NCBI RefSeq assembly: GCF_004358695.1 | Contig: NZ_SNAA01000005.1 | Coordinates: 1-64,000, forward strand | Direction: 5' to 3' | DNA from: Palleronia sediminis | Lineage (GTDB): Bacteria; Pseudomonadota; Alphaproteobacteria; Rhodobacterales; Rhodobacteraceae | DNA: 64,000 bases | In this document: one piece after another, positions 1 through 7,256 of the stretch | How positions within the stretch are numbered: position 1 is the first letter of the stretch | Layout: each line of letters opens with the position of its first letter | Notes under the pieces: generated by a model | What the model was told of the DNA's origin: nothing | Databases searched by the model: none | The model's input: the letters and a program-made list of their open reading frames with translations, nothing else | Made by a program: the position numbers and the translations under genes

Positions 1-110
1 TCCCACTCAGCACCCGCCTGTCATCGACCCGTGGCTTCCCGTGCGACTTCGGAAAGAAAGGGGAAAGCTTGGCCATCTGCTCGTCGCTCAGCCAGTAGAG
101 GTCGTCCATG
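1..110 (-). CDS. IS5-family transposase, N-terminal fragment (cut by window edge)
   Basis: The first 36 codons of a protein run off the left edge. It begins MDDLYWLSDEQMAKLSPFFP and continues with a KSHGKPRVDDRRVLSG stretch, which is the typical N-terminus of IS5-family (DUF4096/DDE) transposases in alphaproteobacteria. A GGAG ribosome-binding site lies 7 bases before the ATG at 110. The catalytic DDE region is outside the window, so intactness cannot be judged. The element's right-hand inverted repeat should lie between 111 and about 240, but I could not fix its end. Confidence 0.8.
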
Positions 111-309
111 TCACCGCTCCGTTTTTCGGGCCGTGAATCACGCCGAACAGCAACAATCAATGCATCCTGACCCTAGGCTGCAAAGTGGGTGAGGAAGCCA
201 AAACCCCAACCCAACCACCAATCCATGCATTAGCACAGGAAACTTTAACTAGTCGGTATTCTCCTGCAACCGCCTGATTTGCGGAACGGCCACCCCCGCC
301 CCAGACCGG

Positions 310-951
310 TCAGCGGGGCAGTCTTGCTGCCTCGGCCGCGAGGGTTTCGATGGCGTTCCAGTCGCCGGCCTCGAGCGCTGTCTTTGGCGCGACCCACGAG
401 CCTCCGACGCAGAGCGTGTTGGACAGGGCGAGGTAGTCGGGCGCGTTGGACAGGCCGATGCCGCCCGTGGGGCAAAAGCGGATCTGCGGGAGCGGTGCGG
501 CGAGCGCCGCGAGGGCGCGCGCCCCGCCCGCCGCTTCGGCGGGAAAGAACTTCTGCACGGTATAGCCGCGATCGAGCAGCGCCATAGCCTCGGTCGCGGT
601 GGCGGCGCCCGCCAGCATCGGCAGTCCCGCCTCTTCGGCCGCGTCGAGCAGCACGGGCGTCGAGCCGGGCGACACGCCGAAACGCGCGCCCGCCTCGACC
701 GCCAGCGCCACGTCCGCGGGGGTGAGCAAGGTCCCCGCCCCGACCGTGCCGCCCGCGACCTGCGCCATCTCGGCGATCACCTCGAGCGCGGCCGGCGTGC
801 GCAGCGTCACCTCGAGCGCGGGCAGCCCGCCGCGCACCAGCGCCTCGGCCAGGGGGCGGGCCTGCGCCGGGTCGTGGACCACGAGAACCGGGATCACGGG
901 CGCGAGGCGACAGATGGATTCGGTTGACTGGCTGGCCTCGTAAGGGGTCAT
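310..951 (-). CDS. eda: 2-dehydro-3-deoxyphosphogluconate (KDPG) aldolase
   Basis: Cytosolic class I aldolase of the Entner-Doudoroff pathway. It cleaves KDPG to pyruvate and glyceraldehyde 3-phosphate. The 213-residue protein has the family's usual length. Glu47 lies in PALEVTLR, and the Schiff-base lysine is Lys134 in YTVQKFFPAEAAGG. A GGIG phosphate-binding segment follows near the C-terminus. The ATG at 951 is chosen because the family starts about 15 residues before the first strand; a longer reading to 1245 only runs into edd sequence. It lies 61 bases downstream of edd on the same strand, so the pair is probably one operon that makes and then cleaves KDPG. Confidence 0.95.
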   Translation of the reverse strand: MTPYEASQSTESICRLAPVIPVLVVHDPAQARPLAEALVRGGLPALEVTLRTPAALEVIAEMAQVAGGTVGAGTLLTPADVALAVEAGARFGVSPGSTPVLLDAAEEAGLPMLAGAATATEAMALLDRGYTVQKFFPAEAAGGARALAALAAPLPQIRFCPTGGIGLSNAPDYLALSNTLCVGGSWVAPKTALEAGDWNAIETLAAEAARLPR

Positions 952-977
952 GGGCGGCTCCGGGCTGAGGGGTCGAT

Positions 978-998
978 GGGTATTTGAGAAAGAGAAGA
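978..998 (+). repeat. GGGTATTTG..AGAGAAGA intergenic element, copy 1
   Basis: A 21-base element starting GGGTATTTGA and ending AAGAGAAGA lies in the 61-base gap between edd and eda. Related copies are at 14811 and 36482. Here it points against the direction of transcription of its neighbours. No hairpin is evident directly before it. Confidence 0.6.
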
Positions 999-1012
999 CG
1001 AGGAGCGCGGCG

Positions 1013-2818
1013 TCAGACGACGACGCCCGCGCCCTGGCTGGCAAGGCCGACATTGGCGCGGAAGACCTCGAACATCTCGCGCCCGATGCCGTGGCCGTTG
1101 TCGGCAAGATCGGGCTGCGCGGGCACGCGCGCGTCGAGATCGACGCCGACCGCCTCGAGCGTGCCGGCGGTCGCATCCACGCGCACGATATCGCCGTCCC
1201 GAAGCCGCGCGATGGGGCCGCCATCGGCCGCCTCGGGCGAGACATGGATGCAGGCGGGCACCTTGCCGCTTGCCCCGGACATGCGCCCGTCGGTAACGAG
1301 CGCCACGCGTATGCCGCGATCGAGCAGCACCGCGAGCGTCGGCGTCAGGGAGTGCAGTTCGGGCATCCCGTTGGCCCGCGGCCCCTGGAAGCGGACGACG
1401 ACCACGGTATCCCCGGTGAACTCGCCCGCGCGGAAGGCGGCCTTGACCGAGTCCTGGTCGTGGAAGATGCGGCAGGGTGCCTCGATCGCGTGGTATTCCG
1501 GCTTGACCGCCGAGACCTTCATCGCGCCGCGTCCGAGATTGCCCTGCAGGTCGGCCATGCCCCCGGTCTTTTGGAAGGGGTCCGCGGCGGGGCGCAGGAT
1601 CTTGTCGTTGCGCGTCAGACGCTCGGCCGTTTCCCATGTGACGGTGTCGCCGTGGAGCTTGGGCTCGGCCACGTAGTCGCGCAGCCCCGCGCCCATCACC
1701 GTCATCGTGTCGTCATGCAAGAGCCCCGCATCGAGGAGCTCTCCGATCATGTAGGCCAGCCCGCCCGCCGCGTGGAAATGGTTCACGTCGGCCAGGCCGT
1801 TGGGATAGACCTTGGCCATGAGCGGGGTGACGGACGAGATCTCGGCGAAATCCTCGAGATCGAGCAGCACCCCCGCGGCGCGGGCCATGGCCGGCAGGTG
1901 GATCAGAAGGTTGGTCGAGCCGCCCGTCGCCATCAGCCCGACCATCCCGTTGACGAAGGCCTTTTCGTCCAGGACATGCCCCGCCGGCCGGAAATCGTTG
2001 CCGAGCGCCGTGATCTCGAGCGCGCGCGCCGCCCCCGCATGGGTCAGCGCATCGCGCAGGGGCGTGCCCGGATTGACGAAACTGGCGCCGGGCAGGTGGA
2101 GCCCCATGAACTCCATCAGCATCTGGTTGGAATTGGCGGTGCCGTAGAAGGTGCAGGTGCCCGGCCCGTGATAGGAGGCCATCTCGGCCTCCATCAACGC
2201 GTCGCGCCCGACCTCGCCCGCGGCGAATTGTTGACGCACGCGGGCCTTTTCATCGTTAGGCAGGCCGCTTGTCATGGGGCCCGCGGGCAGGAACACCGCC
2301 GGGATATGGCCGAAGGTGGCCGCCGCGATGACGAGACCCGGCACGATCTTGTCGCAGACCCCGAGATAGACGGCCGAGTCGAAGACATTGTGGCTGAGGG
2401 CGACGCCGGCGGCGAGCGCGATCACGTCGCGCGAAAAGAGCGACAGCTCCATTCCGACCTGGCCCTGCGTGACCCCGTCGCACATCGCCGGCACCCCGCC
2501 CGCGACCTGCGCCGTGGCGCCTGCGCGGCGGGCCGTTTCGCGGATGAGGTCGGGGAATCGCTCGAAGGGCTGATGAGCCGACAGCATGTCGTTATAGGCC
2601 GTGACGATGCCGAGATTGGGCTGGCGTTCCTCGGCGAGTGTCGCCTTGTCGGCCCCCATCGCGGCATAGGCATGGGCCTGGTTGCCGCAGGTCAGATGCG
2701 CGCGGCGCGGCCCTTCGGCCGCGGCTGCGGCGATGCGGTCGAGATACCGACCGCGGCTGTCGCGGCTGCGGGCGACGATCCGGTCGGTCACGCGGGCGAT
2801 GGTGTGGTCGAGGGGCAT
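1013..2818 (-). CDS. edd: phosphogluconate dehydratase
   Basis: Dehydrates 6-phosphogluconate to KDPG, the committed step of the Entner-Doudoroff pathway. The 601-residue length matches the E. coli enzyme (about 603). It belongs to the IlvD/Edd [4Fe-4S] dehydratase family. Candidate cluster cysteines are Cys113 ([10 protein letters not shown]), Cys155 ([11 protein letters not shown]) and Cys222 ([15 protein letters not shown]). The motif [14 protein letters not shown] is also typical. [18 protein letters not shown] separates it from dihydroxy-acid dehydratase. It lies upstream of eda on the same strand. The cluster makes it oxygen-sensitive, as known for the family. Confidence 0.96.
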   Translation of the reverse strand: MPLDHTIARVTDRIVARSRDSRGRYLDRIAAAAAEGPRRAHLTCGNQAHAYAAMGADKATLAEERQPNLGIVTAYNDMLSAHQPFERFPDLIRETARRAGATAQVAGGVPAMCDGVTQGQVGMELSLFSRDVIALAAGVALSHNVFDSAVYLGVCDKIVPGLVIAAATFGHIPAVFLPAGPMTSGLPNDEKARVRQQFAAGEVGRDALMEAEMASYHGPGTCTFYGTANSNQMLMEFMGLHLPGASFVNPGTPLRDALTHAGAARALEITALGNDFRPAGHVLDEKAFVNGMVGLMATGGSTNLLIHLPAMARAAGVLLDLEDFAEISSVTPLMAKVYPNGLADVNHFHAAGGLAYMIGELLDAGLLHDDTMTVMGAGLRDYVAEPKLHGDTVTWETAERLTRNDKILRPAADPFQKTGGMADLQGNLGRGAMKVSAVKPEYHAIEAPCRIFHDQDSVKAAFRAGEFTGDTVVVVRFQGPRANGMPELHSLTPTLAVLLDRGIRVALVTDGRMSGASGKVPACIHVSPEAADGGPIARLRDGDIVRVDATAGTLEAVGVDLDARVPAQPDLADNGHGIGREMFEVFRANVGLASQGAGVVV

Positions 2819-2943
2819 CGGGATCTCCTTGGCGTCCGGCTGGCGCCGATCCGGCGCGCGCTGCGCCGGACCATAGACGCGTTAGCGCCATCATCAACCC
2901 CGTGCGCTTTCCCTTTCCGCCGTCCCGGCGTATCGCGGCGGCC

Positions 2944-4134
2944 ATGGAACATGCCCCTTATCCGACCGTGCGGCTTCGCCCCAAGGCCAATGCGCGCACC
3001 ATCCGCCACGGCTTTCCCTGGATCTACGAGGACGAGCTGGTCGTCGACCGGCGTACGCGGGCGATGCCGGGCGGCACGATCGCGCTGCTCGAGGATGCCG
3101 AGCGGCAGCCGATGGGTGTCGTCGCCGTGAACCCGGCTTCCAAGATCATCGCCCGGATGCTCGACCCCGATCCCGAAGCGCGGATCGACACGGCCTGGCT
3201 CGCCGCGCGTCTGACCCGTGCCGCGGATCTGCGCGGAAGGCTTTTCGACGCGCCGTTCTACCGGCTCGTCCATGCCGAGGCCGACGGGCTGCCGGGGCTG
3301 GTCATCGACCGCTTTGGCGAGGTCGCGGTGGTGCAGCCCAACGCGGCCTGGATCGACCGTCTGCTCGATCCGCTATGCGATGCGCTGAACGGGCTCGGGG
3401 TTGCCCGCGTGGTCAAGAACGCGGCCGGCCGGACCCGCGCGCTCGAGGGGCTGGACGATGCGGGCGGGGTCCTGCGCGGCCATGTCGAGGGTCCGCTGCC
3501 GGTGCCGATGAACGGCGCGACCTACATGGCCGATCTGCTGGGCGGGCAGAAGACGGGGCTGTATTTCGACCAGCGCGACAATCACGCGACCGTCGCGCGG
3601 CTGGCCCGGGGCGCGCGGGTACTCGACGTGTTCAGCCATGTGGGCGGCTTCTCACTCGCGGCATTGGCGGGGGGCGCGGCCTCGGCGCTGGCGGTGGACG
3701 GCTCCGCCCCCGCGCTCGAGCTTGCCCGCGCCGGGGCCGAGGCGTCCGGGCTGGCCGGGCGGTTCGAGACGCGGCAGGGCGACGCCTTTGCCACGCTCGA
3801 GGCACTGGCGGACGAGACCGCGCGGTTCGACATCGTCATCTGCGATCCGCCGGCCTTTGCCCCGTCGAAACAGGCGCGCGACGCAGGTCTGCGCGCCTAT
3901 GAGCGGATCGCGCGCCTGGCCACGCCGCTGGTGGCGCCGGGCGGGTTCCTTGTGCTGTGCTCGTGCTCGCATGCCGTCGACCTCGCCGCGTTCCGCGTGG
4001 CCTGCGGGCGCGGGATCGGGCGGGCGGGCGGCACGCCGCGGCTGCTGCATACGGGATTCGCGGGGCCGGACCATCCGCAACTGCCCCATCTGCCCGAAAG
4101 CGGCTATCTCAAGGCGCTGGTCTTTGCCCCGTGA
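2944..4134 (+). CDS. class I SAM-dependent rRNA large-subunit (cytosine-C5) methyltransferase, RlmI/COG1092 family
   Basis: A 396-residue protein, the same length as E. coli RlmI. An N-terminal PUA-like RNA-binding domain (about residues 1-75, with the GFPWIYEDE signature) is followed by a Rossmann methyltransferase domain. The latter has DLLGGQKTGLYFDQRDNH, the SAM-binding VLDVFSHVGGFSLAAL, and the catalytic DPPAFAPSK and LVLCSCSH motifs. RlmI modifies a 23S rRNA cytosine; the exact base is not predictable here. The ATG at 2944 is chosen because it starts the PUA domain; upstream codons in frame overlap edd antisense and look non-coding. Its stop overlaps the start of the next gene. Confidence 0.88.
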   Translation: MEHAPYPTVRLRPKANARTIRHGFPWIYEDELVVDRRTRAMPGGTIALLEDAERQPMGVVAVNPASKIIARMLDPDPEARIDTAWLAARLTRAADLRGRLFDAPFYRLVHAEADGLPGLVIDRFGEVAVVQPNAAWIDRLLDPLCDALNGLGVARVVKNAAGRTRALEGLDDAGGVLRGHVEGPLPVPMNGATYMADLLGGQKTGLYFDQRDNHATVARLARGARVLDVFSHVGGFSLAALAGGAASALAVDGSAPALELARAGAEASGLAGRFETRQGDAFATLEALADETARFDIVICDPPAFAPSKQARDAGLRAYERIARLATPLVAPGGFLVLCSCSHAVDLAAFRVACGRGIGRAGGTPRLLHTGFAGPDHPQLPHLPESGYLKALVFAP

Positions 4135-4670
4135 GAGTTCTGCTCGATGCGTGCGTTCTCTATCCCACGGTGCTGCGCGAGATCCTGATCGGCACGGCCG
4201 CGCACGGCGCGTTTCGCCCCGTCTGGAGCGCGCGGATCCTCGAGGAATGGGCGCGCGCCACGCGCAAGCTCGGCCCCGAGGGCGAGGCGCTGGCCCGCGC
4301 CGAGATCGCCGCGCTGAGCGGTGACTGGCCCGAAGCGGCGGTCGCGCCGCGGGCGGGCGATCTCGGGCGGCTCTGGCTGCCCGATCCCGATGACGTGCAT
4401 GTGCTGGCCGCGGCCATCGCGGGCCATGCCGATACGATCTGCACCTTCAACGCGCGGGATTTCCCGCGCGCGACCCTGGCCGCCGAGGGGCTCGAGCGGC
4501 ACGATCCCGACCAGCTCTTGCGCGCGCTTCACGAACGCGACCCGCAACCGGTCGAGGCCGCCATAGCGGATGCCCACGCCAGGGCGGAACGCATTTCGGG
4601 CGAAGCGTTGTCGCTCCGCCCGTTTCTCAAACGCGCGCGGTTGCCGCGCCTCGCCCGCCGGATGGCGTGA
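4131..4670 (+). CDS. PIN-domain protein (RSP_2648-like), probable ribonuclease, no antitoxin partner
   Basis: A 179-residue PIN-domain protein. It opens with the metal-binding pattern VLLDACVLYPT (first acidic residue Asp) and later has LWLPDPDDVHVLAAAI and TFNARDFP, which carry the remaining acidic residues. The GTG start at 4131 overlaps the methyltransferase stop in a GTGA arrangement, so translation is coupled. VapC toxins normally follow a small antitoxin gene. None is present here, and the overlap with an rRNA methyltransferase suggests an RNA-related housekeeping role rather than a toxin-antitoxin pair. That role is inference. The protein is longer than most VapC (about 130 residues), with a basic C-terminal tail. 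Confidence 0.8.
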   Translation: MRVLLDACVLYPTVLREILIGTAAHGAFRPVWSARILEEWARATRKLGPEGEALARAEIAALSGDWPEAAVAPRAGDLGRLWLPDPDDVHVLAAAIAGHADTICTFNARDFPRATLAAEGLERHDPDQLLRALHERDPQPVEAAIADAHARAERISGEALSLRPFLKRARLPRLARRMA

Positions 4671-4673
4671 CGC

Positions 4674-5813
4674 TCAGAACAGGAAATCGCCCGCGTCGAC
4701 GTCGCCCACATCCTTGAGCACCAGTTTGAACCCGTCGTCGATCACGACCAGGTCGTCGCCGCGCTCGCGGATGTCGAGATCGCGGAACGACGTGTCGCGG
4801 TCTTGGAAATCGATCACGTCGCGGCCGCCGAAATCGAGAATGACGGCCTTTTTGTCAGACTTGGAAAAGACAAAGGTGTCGGCCCCGCGCCCGCCGGTCA
4901 GGCGGTCGCCATCGCCGCCGCCGTCGAGCGTGTCGTTGCCGCCATCGCCGAACAGGTCGTCGCGCCCCTTGCCGCCGATCAGCAGGTCGGCCCCGCCGCC
5001 GCCCTTGAGCACGTCATTGCCGCCCTGGCCCTTGAGCACGTCGTTACCGCCGCCCCCCCTGAGCACATCATCGCCATTGCCGCCCTTGAGCATGTCGCGC
5101 CCGGCGCCGCCATCCAGCCGATCCTCGCCGCGGCCGCCATCGAGCTTGTCGCCGCCGGTGCCGCCCTTGAGCCGGTCGTCGCCGCCCTGCCCCTTGAGCG
5201 TATCGGCACCCTTGCCGCCCTTGGCGACGTCGTCGCCATTGCCGCCATTCAGAACGTCACGGCCGGAATTGCCGAACAGGCGATCCTCGCCGCCATTGCC
5301 AAACACGCGGTCGTTGCCCGCGCCGCCCGACGCCTTGTCGTCGCCGCCGCCGCCCTTGATCTTGTCGTTGCCGCCGCGGCCGAGGATCACGTCGTCGCCG
5401 CCCCGCCCGAGGATCACGTTGCCACCCTTGCCGCCGACCAGTTTTTCGCCCTGGCCGCCGCCAATGATATCAGGTGTGCTTTCGTCAACATCTCCGACCG
5501 AGATCTTGAACGTCTCCTGGATGGAGTCGATCCCATCCGAGACCTCGACCACGATCTCGTGCGAGCGCGCCGTTTCGAAGTCAAGCGACCCTTTCAGGCG
5601 CAGCGTGTCGCCGTCCAGCCGGAACAGGTTGCCGGGGTTCGACACCAGCCTGAAGTTGAGCGCATCGCCGTCGAGATCGAGCGCCGACAGCTTTCCGATT
5701 TTCGCGCCGCGCCCGGCATCCTCGGCGATCGTCCCGCCGTCGAAGGCAAGCTGTATGGGGGTCAGGTTCGGCAAGACGCTGCCGACGATCTCGAGATTGC
5801 CGAAGCCCTGCAC
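4674..5813 (-). CDS. RTX calcium-binding repeat region (downstream half of an interrupted gene)
   Basis: An open frame of 379 codons from a GTG. A cadherin-like segment (LDLDGDALNFRLVSNPGN) is followed by about 20 glycine/aspartate nonapeptides of the GGxGxDxLx type (roughly residues 115-310), then a C-terminal block ending VDAGDFLF that resembles the secretion signal of type I-exported RTX proteins. Calcium would fold the repeats outside the cell. The GTG has no good ribosome-binding site. Twenty more sense codons (reading FYRFWYVTETGDITQIG) precede it up to a TAG. Beyond the TAG the same frame continues into the upstream gene, so this is probably not an independent gene. Confidence 0.75.
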   Translation of the reverse strand: MQGFGNLEIVGSVLPNLTPIQLAFDGGTIAEDAGRGAKIGKLSALDLDGDALNFRLVSNPGNLFRLDGDTLRLKGSLDFETARSHEIVVEVSDGIDSIQETFKISVGDVDESTPDIIGGGQGEKLVGGKGGNVILGRGGDDVILGRGGNDKIKGGGGDDKASGGAGNDRVFGNGGEDRLFGNSGRDVLNGGNGDDVAKGGKGADTLKGQGGDDRLKGGTGGDKLDGGRGEDRLDGGAGRDMLKGGNGDDVLRGGGGNDVLKGQGGNDVLKGGGGADLLIGGKGRDDLFGDGGNDTLDGGGDGDRLTGGRGADTFVFSKSDKKAVILDFGGRDVIDFQDRDTSFRDLDIRERGDDLVVIDDGFKLVLKDVGDVDAGDFLF

Positions 5814-5873
5814 ATCGGACCCGATCTGCGTGATGTCGCCCGTTTCAGTGACATACCAGAACCGGTAGAAATC

Positions 5874-7088
5874 CTAATTCAACGGATTGGTCGTCTCGGG
5901 CGCGATCTCCTGCATGACCACCCAGCCGCCCGTGACGGCCTCGATATCGGCAATGCCAAGGGATTTTGAGCCCAGATCGTCTATCTCGATCGCCGTCAGT
6001 TGGCCCTCATTCCCTACGAGGAACAGCGGCGCCTTGTCGCTTTGTCCCCTCACCAGCGCACCGTCCGCAAGGGACGAGCCCATGAGTGCGGACTCGCCGT
6101 CGTCCGATATTTCGAGCTTGTCGGCTCCGTATACGTATTCGTCGACTCCAGAAGAGCTTAACATCATCAATCCCGAATCCATGGGATCGGCGTTGTCATA
6201 CGTGAAATCGGTCATTCTGAAGAAGGACCGATTGCCGAACACCGCCTCGAACTCCATCCCGTACCCACCCTGGTCGCGGCCCTCGAACCCGGTGGCGCTT
6301 TGAATATTTTGAGCGTCGTTAAAAAAATAATAAACCTTATTGAGATTACCAGCTGTGGCGTCAGGTCGCACCAGAATCTGGAAGCCATTATCAAAGGCGA
6401 TGATTCCGGCCGTTTCGATGGGCGAGCCGAAGTTGCTCGTGAAATCGAACACCGTGTCGTACCTGCCGGTCGCCGGATCGAACTGAACGATGTCGGAATT
6501 ACCGAAACTGTCTTCGCCGATGGCATAAATGAAATCGCCGACCTGCGCACCGCCATCGAAATCGATATTCAGCCCCGAAGCCCCTCCCGAACCCGGAGTG
6601 TAGGTAACCACCTGCCCCCCATCGCCAAGTGCGTAGATGTTGCCGTCGTCGAATTCCTGCCAGTGCAGGACGCCGTCGATACTGCCGAAGTTGGTCCAAT
6701 AGGCCTTGCCGGATCCCGTACCGCTTTGCAGCGTCATCTCATCCGACAATTTACCCGTCCGTTCGTCGATGACCTGGTAGGTGAACTCCTTGGAGAAGAA
6801 GTTCACCGTCAGGATTGCCGGCTTGCCGTCTATGAGGAAGGTAAACGCCGGATAGCCGGCAGGGTCGGCCAGGGATATCGTCTTGCCCTTTGCATCGACG
6901 AAATACAGATCACCCGAAAAGTTGTCGTCGTAGAACAGGGCACCCGCAGGGGTTTCGAGAATGAGATCGCCGAGCTCATCCCACGACCCCGGCCCCGGCA
7001 GACGGATATCGGTGTCAAAGCCGTTATCGTCAAAGGTATAGACCGGGTTGCCGCTGCGGTCGGATTTGAGAATGATTATGTCACGCAC
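5874..7088 (-). CDS. unknown N-terminal domain of the interrupted RTX protein
   Basis: 404 codons with no family I recognise. The protein is rich in D, G and aromatic residues and repeats motifs such as GDFIYAIGED, GNIYALGDGG and FVDAKGKTI, which would suit a beta-propeller-like extracellular fold. It has no signal peptide, as expected for type I export through a C-terminal signal. The GTG at 7088 is the only start, because an in-frame TGA lies four codons further upstream; a weak AGGCAG ribosome-binding site precedes it. The DNA is clearly more AT-rich than its neighbours (for example 6301-6340), which suggests recent acquisition. Confidence 0.6.
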   Translation of the reverse strand: MRDIIILKSDRSGNPVYTFDDNGFDTDIRLPGPGSWDELGDLILETPAGALFYDDNFSGDLYFVDAKGKTISLADPAGYPAFTFLIDGKPAILTVNFFSKEFTYQVIDERTGKLSDEMTLQSGTGSGKAYWTNFGSIDGVLHWQEFDDGNIYALGDGGQVVTYTPGSGGASGLNIDFDGGAQVGDFIYAIGEDSFGNSDIVQFDPATGRYDTVFDFTSNFGSPIETAGIIAFDNGFQILVRPDATAGNLNKVYYFFNDAQNIQSATGFEGRDQGGYGMEFEAVFGNRSFFRMTDFTYDNADPMDSGLMMLSSSGVDEYVYGADKLEISDDGESALMGSSLADGALVRGQSDKAPLFLVGNEGQLTAIEIDDLGSKSLGIADIEAVTGGWVVMQEIAPETTNPLN

Positions 7089-7211
7089 TGTTTTCTGCCT
7101 CAGCTGGTCGGGGCCTGTTCACCACACCCTGTAAGACACATTCCGTCGGGTGATCGAGTGCTCTCCGACACCTGGAGTTCACGTTTTGTCATGGTCGACC
7201 CCGCGCGGCTG

Positions 7212-7232
7212 CCCCCGGCCGGCGGCCGGGGG
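7212..7232 (-). terminator. GC-rich hairpin downstream of the TRAP large permease
   Basis: A perfect 9-bp stem (CCCCCGGCC/GGCCGGGGG) with a 3-base loop lies about 25 bases after the minus-strand stop at 7257. It has no U-tract, so it is either a weak terminator or a 3' stabilising hairpin for the TRAP operon. Confidence 0.5.
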
Positions 7233-7256
7233 GGGCGGTCAGGCCGGTCGGGCCGG

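Larger units (their letters stand above)
4674..7088 (-). pseudogene. RTX-type protein interrupted by one in-frame TAG (nonsense mutation or readthrough)
   Basis: The 404-codon and RTX frames are the same reading frame, separated only by TAG at 5876-5874. Codons on both sides look like protein (NPLN, stop, DFYRFWYV). Removing the stop gives one protein of about 804 residues: N-terminal folded domain, cadherin-like spacer, RTX repeats and export signal. A single change such as CAG to TAG would explain the break. A sequencing error or stop-codon readthrough are alternatives. Confidence 0.6.

Noticed and set aside
111-240. Right-end inverted repeat of the IS5-family element
   Set aside because: The other end is outside the window, so the terminal repeat and target duplication cannot be identified.
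950-3130. 726-codon plus-strand frame opposite eda/edd
   Set aside because: It is the antisense of two clear enzymes; long mirror frames are expected at this GC and its composition (Arg/His/Gly-rich) is not protein-like.
4131-4670. VapBC toxin-antitoxin system
   Set aside because: A PIN protein is present, but there is no antitoxin-sized gene upstream; the preceding gene is a full rRNA methyltransferase.
4570-5868. Proline/serine-rich plus-strand frames opposite the RTX repeats (also at 21704-22693 on the minus strand)
   Set aside because: Regular Gly-Asp codons read backwards give Pro/Ser/Arg-rich nonsense; these are not real proline-rich proteins.
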